A stretch of DNA of 64,000 bases from the NCBI GenBank assembly GCA_035771175.1, contig CM069598.1, positions 13,188,539 to 13,252,538 on the forward strand, written 5' to 3'. Below, one piece after another: positions 58,684-64,000 of the stretch (position 1 is the stretch's first letter; every line of letters begins with the position of its first letter). The notes below the pieces were generated by a model that was not told the DNA's origin, ran no database searches, and saw nothing but the letters and a program-made list of their open reading frames with translations. The translations under genes and the position numbers were made by a program. Source of the stretch: Paratinospora sagittata (lineage: Eukaryota; Streptophyta; Magnoliopsida; Ranunculales; Menispermaceae).

Positions 58684-61153
58684 TGTAACACCCCGTAAAT
58701 TTAATTAAATACATACGTTGAAGTACGCGTATATAAAGATGTATAATACACGTATTTTATACATATGAGCTAAATATACACGTGATAATACACGTAGTTG
58801 ATACGTATGCGCTAAATATACGCGTGTATGATTAGTAAATAAATAAAATTATGAAATGAAGATGATACATGTGAATTACATTGATTAATTTATGTGATTG
58901 GTTAATTAAAAATGTGGATTTGATTATGATTGAATGAATTTAATGAAATTTGATGGAGGAGTTAGTTAATAAAAGGAGTCAAGGTACATGGAATCATATA
59001 TATATATATAAATCTAAATAAAAAATAATAATAAAATAAAAAAATAAATAAAAAATCCTTCTAGTTGCTTCCAACGTGTGGCAACTAAAAGGAAATAAAA
59101 AAATAAAAAAAAAAGAAGAAAGAATAAAAAAAAAAAGAAATGAAATAGGAAGAAGATGAAGAAGTTGCAGAATGGAAAAGAAAGAAGCAAAGAGGAAGAC
59201 GGAGAAGAAGGAGAAGAAGAAGAAGGGGAAGCGTGCGATTCGAACGAAATTCGGACCGTCGGTAAGTAATTTTCACGTTTTTTCTTCGTAAAATTACTAT
59301 CTAAGCTATTCTAGCGGAGAAATTTTGACTTTGGGAGCCGTTTTACGGCGTTTTGCCAAATTTGGGTTTTGACCCCAACGTGAATGAAAACCTGCTAGAA
59401 AGGTAGAAAAATGCTCCCTGGATTGTTAGAAACCCGAATATGTGGTTAGATTGAATTTTATGATTTTTGGAGCCGTTGGACAATTTTAATACAATATACA
59501 TCTTTCGGATTAATAGTAAAAATAAATGGTAATAGTAAATAGTGAATAGTAAATATAAATAGTAAATAGTAATAGTGAATAGTGAATAGTAAATGTAAAT
59601 AGTAAATAGTAATAGTGAATAGTGAATAGTAAATAGTAAATGTGAATAGTGAAAGTGAATAGTGAAAATAAATAGTGAATAGTAATAGTGAATAGTGAAA
59701 ATGAATAGTGAAAGTGAATAGTGAAAATGAATAGTATTGTGAACAGTGATGTGCTCCAATGAAACTCCGGTTTGAGATCACAGAATCATAGAGAACTGAA
59801 TTCCGGACGTTTCGATGCTAAAATTGTGATTTTTGGATATGAGGTGATAGTTTTAGTAACTAAGTATATGGTGTCGTGAAAATCTATTTTCACTGTTCTT
59901 TCTTTTGAAAATATCTAGATTGACCACAGAAACGAGATAGTAGTTTCTTCAACTGCTTATGAGTCCTAAATGGATTTATTATTCGTGATTTGAAGTGAGT
60001 TGAGAAATGAAAGATGTAAATAGATATGAATACAAGAAATTGAATTATGGAGTGATTATGACAGGTTAAATTCGTTGGATTTAACTTGGAGCTGGACTCG
60101 AAAGCGACGATGATTGGGTTTAAGTTGAACGTGTTGTACTGTGAGTATAGTTTTCTTGATTTGGTTCTTGTATGGCATTGTACGCATATAAACTGTTTGA
60201 TTGTACACATGTGATATTATATATAAGGCATTGAGTTTTATGGATCATACAAACTGATTTTAGCATTGGAGTTTGTAATGATGAGGCTTTGCGATTCCTC
60301 ATTGTCATTTCGTTAGGTCTGTCCTAACAAGGGTTGCGATCCTTGAAATGACTGTTACTTGGGTAATGAGATGTTGTGGCTACCTTGTAACGGCCATACA
60401 AGGGTTAGACCCGCTCTCGTGCCTTGCGGAGGGGGGAGATTGTGTGAATTGGGTCATGAGAAGTTGTGTCTACCTTGTACGACCATACAAGGGTTAGACC
60501 CGCTCTCTTGCCTTGCGGAGGAGGGAGATTGTGCATTATGATATTGAAAATCATGCAATTTATGTTGTTGGCATGTATAATATATTTGTTGAATGATGCA
60601 TGTGTTGAATAAGTGTTTGAAATGATTTTAAATGTCATATTTCTCTAAATGCATATAATTGTCATCTCAAGAACTATATTCACTGAGCTGTTGTTTGCTC
60701 ACCCCATTTCCTCCAATCTTTCAGGTATTGAGTCGAAGGGAAAAGAAACTTGTCTGGTATGTGTATGTATGCTTGGAGGAAATAAATATTATTTACGTTA
60801 TTTTGATATGTATAATTATCACACACGATATATATGTAATTTCACCTAGATGGGTTGTGTGGTAAGATTATATAATGCTTGGGATGATGAAATGAGATAA
60901 TCATAGATATTTAGTTGGTGAGAATTTCATTTGTGGAATGAATGGAATCAATGTGAATGGAATGATCATCTTTATATATATGGAATTTGATTTGATGTGT
61001 GGTATAGAAAAAAAAAAATATTCTGTACATTTTGGGAATGTTTGTGAGAGTACGTGAAGGCTGACAGTGTATTATATACTGTATATGGGTTTGTACAGTG
61101 TATAGTACGCTGTGCCGGTCATGACGTCAGCTTATGTCAGGGGCGTCGTGACA
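58684..61153 (+). repeat. 3' LTR of Gypsy-B
   Basis: 2,470 bp, nearly identical to 52129-54555. Differences noted include GACTGTGGG/GACTTTGGG, GGATGAATAG/GGATTAATAG and CTTACGTCAG/CTTATGTCAG, as well as the longer AATAGTGAAT array (59512-59748). Confidence 0.95.
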
Positions 61154-62830
61154 ATCTGGTCTGAAGCTCTACCCTGTAGTGTAAACACTGGGTGTCCGGG
61201 GATCTGAAAAATGATTCTCTTTGCGAAACAGTCGACAATTGCATGATAAGCCGCGAGCCAATCCATCCCTAGAATTGTATCAAACTCTAAAAACTCTAGG
61301 ACTCGAAAGTCAATAGGCATCTCAACATCACCAATCTGAACCACACACTGGCTACAGATCATGTTCGGGTAGATCCTCTCCCCAGCTACAGTACTCACCA
61401 CTAACCATGTACTAGCCCTAATGGGAGTCAAATGCAAACTATCTACCATACGTCCAGATATGAATGATAATGTAGACCCAACATTAAATAATACATGCAT
61501 AGAAGTACCACAAATAATAAGAGTACCTTCCACCAAAGTCCTGAATGCTATCGGGTCTGGCTCAGTAGCTGCCTTTGCTGTCTCTCTGGCACTGGACTGC
61601 TGCACAAATCCCTGAGCTCTCTGAAAATTTGGACACTCTAACTTCCTATGCCCAGCCTGCCCACATTGATAACATAAGAACGGAGCCCTGGGCGCAAATG
61701 ACCCAGTCTGAGATGTCGTCACATAACTTCCTCGGCCTCTACCTCTGCCTCGGCCAGCAGTCTATGGGAATGGGGGTCTCGGTGCACTCGGTGCCTGAAT
61801 AGGAATCGGGACAGGAGAGGAAACCACTGGTGTGGCCATCATACCAGTCTGAACCTGGGATGCCTTACTCTGAGCACCATCAGACTGTGCTCTTCCATAA
61901 AACTTTCTCTTCCTTTCCCGTCTTCCCTTCTTCCACGGAGTCTGGAACTGTCCCCCAGACTCTACTTGTGAAGTTTGTTCACCTGGAGCTGCCCGTGTAG
62001 ACATACCATCAACCCGCTCAGCCAACTCATACTGTTTGGCCCTCTGGACCACTGTGGTAAAATCAGTCATCTTCGTCACAGACAAGGCCTGTCGGATCGT
62101 AGGCCTTAGGTTCAAAGAAAACCTCATAATCTTCACTCGGCGTCTGAACTAACCCAGGGGCATAAACTGCGAGTTGCCTAAACCTGAGCTCGTACTCCCT
62201 GACTGACATGGTGCCCTGTGCGAGATTCAAAAACTCGAGTTGCTTAGCCTGTCTCTCAGTCTCTGGAACGTAAGCCTGTAAGAACAACCGTTTGAAGGTG
62301 TCCCAACTCTTCACTGCCCCCTGTGTATCCAACACTGAAAGCCACCAGTCCTCTACATCACTCTCTAGTGTGTGAGCAGCACATAGGACCTGAGACTCCT
62401 CATCAAGCTCTAAGGAGCGACTGATCTTCTCGACATTCTTCAGCCAATCTTCGGCCTTCTTCAAGTCAACCCCACCAGTGAATTCTTTAGGCTTTAACTT
62501 CATGAACTTCTCTAGCAGTCTGATCCGCCGATCAGTGGGGTTCTCCACAACAATAGGAGCAGGTGTAGGCATAGGCTGAGGTACAACCATTTGAGGTCCT
62601 GCTGCCCCTGCAGCTCCACTAGCCTCGGCCCTACTAGTGCCCGCCTCCTGAGGTATTGTTTGAGGTGACTGTCGAGCAATAGCCTCAACCTGCTGCACTA
62701 ACACTTGTATCTGTGAAGTCTGGACTGCCATCAAGCGGCCCTGTGCTTGAATGATCTCTTCCATCCTCCCCATCCGGTCATCATCGGATGGCCCTGTGTG
62801 TGGCTGTCCCAATCTCTCGCTCCTCCTCAT
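61154..62830 (-). pseudogene. Gypsy-A gag and protease region, broken
   Basis: The start ATG (62830-62828) gives MRRSERLGQPHTG. Gag follows, with the retrotransposon gag motif (ESDVEDWWLSVL, WDTFKRLFLQAYVP, YELRFRQLA). A one-base frameshift near 62110-62135 disrupts it. The frame resumes (LRPTIRQALSVTKM), meets TAG at 61764-61762, and continues into a CCHC knuckle (CYQCGQAGHRKLEC) and a retropepsin domain. The protease active-site triplet reads FNVG where D-S/T-G is expected, so the catalytic aspartate is lost. ILGMDWL downstream is intact. Gypsy-B interrupts the frame at 61153. Confidence 0.9.
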
Positions 62831-63050
62831 GACACTGAGAAGTAGAAATACGAGCAACCATCACACATTAAAGAATTTAAAACATTAACAAAGCCTCATA
62901 ACTACCCATATCATATAATACACACAGAAAATATGATAGTAAGGCTTTTAAGTTAGTTCCTTTAAGCTTCTTAATCACCTAAATCTCTCACCCAATTCCT
63001 AAGTCAAAGTCATCTAAGTCCAATACATAGACCAAACCTAGTAAAATCAG

Positions 63051-63062
63051 GCTCTGATACCA
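63051..63062 (-). other. Gypsy-A primer binding site
   Basis: Minus-strand TGGTATCAGAGC, two bases from the 5' LTR edge; exact initiator-Met primer site. Confidence 0.9.
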
Positions 63063-63064
63063 AT

Positions 63065-64000
63065 TGTGGCGACCCCGCGTCCCGGACCACCAACCCCACA
63101 AGGAATGGCGTGCGGAATGCTGGGGCGGGACGCCCGGCGTAGGCATCTCCGACCACTCCTCAACTCCCGTGAGGTGGTTGAGACCCTACGAGCGTTATCT
63201 CAACCAACGACATAATATCAAAAGGTACTAAACAAAACTAACCACCGTATTAATCATCCAAGACAATAGATAATCCATAAAAATTGAACCATAAATAAAA
63301 TCATAATCCCTACAGTCCATTAAAATTGACTTACACATAAAGTCCAAAATTGTGGGTACAAATAAAAACCGTCATATGCCCACATGGTCTATCTAACAAG
63401 TCCCAACTCACCCATACTACAATGTGGTAAGTATTATAATTACATAATCCAAAATATAATACTTCATAATTTAAAACACAGTTCAATCAAAATGCCTCTC
63501 AACTCACATCGAGGCTTTGGATTCTCTCGCAGGCAAGGCCCTCAAGATATAACTACTCATTTGCCCTTATTCGGGACAGAAGGACCTGAAAGAGGAAAAT
63601 GAGGGTGAGCCAATGGTGCCCAGTGAATAGAATTCAAATATGCTATCAATACTCATCAATAAATATCATGTATGCATGTCAATGTATAGCATGATTAAAA
63701 GCTCATAACATATAGATATCAAGCATTTATAATAAGTTCGATGCAAGTAAAAGTTTATCAATTTGGATCCACATTCCACATACATTGGGTTACTAGTGCA
63801 CGTCTATTTCACCGTACTGTTGATCCCAATCATGCTTATTTTGGGTTACTAGTGCACGTCTATTTCACCGTACCGTTGATCCCAATCTCTTCTTTTTCTA
63901 AAACCCTCCTATGACAAGGTTAAGTCCCCCTATTAACCAGATAGATGGGCCCAACCAAAGTCATAAGGTTTTCTTAAATCAATGTATCATTCAAAACATT
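63065..64000 (-). repeat. 5' LTR of Gypsy-A, cut by the window edge
   Basis: Begins TGTGGCGACCCCGCG on the + strand. The first 164 bases are GC-rich and absent from the other LTR copy. From about 63229 on it follows 46217-47000 with some fifteen differences. Includes the 56-bp tandem duplication. Confidence 0.9.

Larger units (their letters stand above)
52129..61153 (+). mobile_element. Gypsy-B, LTR element nested in Gypsy-A, non-autonomous
   Basis: 9,025 bp with LTRs of 2,427 and 2,470 bp (TGTAACACCCCG...GTCGTGACA), flanked by the 5-bp duplication ATCTG (52124-52128 and 61154-61158). Primer site and polypurine tract are intact. I counted about ten substitutions between the LTRs plus one expansion of about 40 bp in a repeat array. 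The 4.1-kb interior is a badly decayed gypsy polyprotein. It splits Gypsy-A pol on the opposite strand. Confidence 0.95.
46217..64000 (-). mobile_element. Gypsy-A, Ty3-gypsy chromovirus, nested and partial
   Basis: Minus-strand element: 5' LTR (63065 to beyond the window), primer site, gag-protease (62830-61154), then Gypsy-B inserted within pol, the rest of pol with reverse transcriptase, RNase H, integrase and chromodomain (52128-49078), and a truncated 3' LTR (49066-46217). Integrase after RNase H is the gypsy order, and the chromodomain-like C-terminus suggests the Tekay/Del-like chromoviruses. Several nonsense codons and a frameshift make it inactive. The LTRs differ by roughly 2% over the 0.8 kb both present here. 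Confidence 0.93.

Overview
The window is nuclear DNA of a flowering plant, most likely a eudicot. It is AT-rich, its genes have GT-AG introns, and the space between genes is full of LTR retrotransposons, SINE-like elements and MITE-type elements. Nothing suggests bacterial, organellar or viral DNA, and the species cannot be fixed from the sequence. Only three host genes can be supported: a bHLH112-type transcription factor (4255-6654, +, 7 coding exons, 477 aa), an FQR1-type flavodoxin-like quinone reductase (18834-21949, -, 4 coding exons, 204 aa) and an intronless PUB8-type U-box/ARM E3 ubiquitin ligase (36746-37870, -, 374 aa). They are not clustered functionally and each has its own promoter.

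Layout. 1-4.1 kb: AT-rich flank with a deletion derivative of a Ty3-gypsy element (311-2103) and a SINE-like copy. 4.1-7.0 kb: bHLH112. 10.0-15.4 kb: a complete Ty1-copia insertion (Copia-1) with a 5-bp target duplication and two 284-bp LTRs that look identical. 16.5-17.1 kb: a fold-back, Mutator-type element. 18.8-22.1 kb: FQR1. 22-36.5 kb: a long gene-free tract with several tRNA-derived SINEs, a probable solo LTR (27.9-30.5 kb) and a 1,036-bp element with a 9-bp target duplication (33495-34530) that shares a GC-rich hairpin core with the 16.5-kb element. 36.7-37.9 kb: PUB8. 39-44.5 kb: a cluster of ACGT-core motifs, a MITE, a TRIM-like pair of repeats and a copia LTR remnant.

44.5-64 kb is a retrotransposon nest. 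A truncated copia element (Copia-2, 44535-46216) abuts a minus-strand Ty3-gypsy chromovirus (Gypsy-A, 46217 to beyond the right edge). Gypsy-A is interrupted by a 9,025-bp plus-strand element (Gypsy-B, 52129-61153) flanked by the 5-bp duplication ATCTG. LTR divergence read by eye agrees with the nesting order: about ten substitutions over 2.4 kb in Gypsy-B, and roughly 2% over 0.8 kb in Gypsy-A.

The most unusual signals are in the mobile DNA. Gypsy-B has nearly identical LTRs, an intact primer site and an intact polypurine tract, yet its coding region is ruined; this is the profile of a non-autonomous element copied in trans. Copia-1 has apparently identical LTRs but already carries a nonsense codon and a frameshift. 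A fold-back family has a conserved hairpin core. Short motif arrays (ACTGTTCAT / AATAGTGAAT type) recur in three unrelated LTR elements. A perfect 26-bp stem hairpin stands alone at 35.3 kb. I found no convincing new protein-coding system. All coordinates, splice sites and identities were read by eye.
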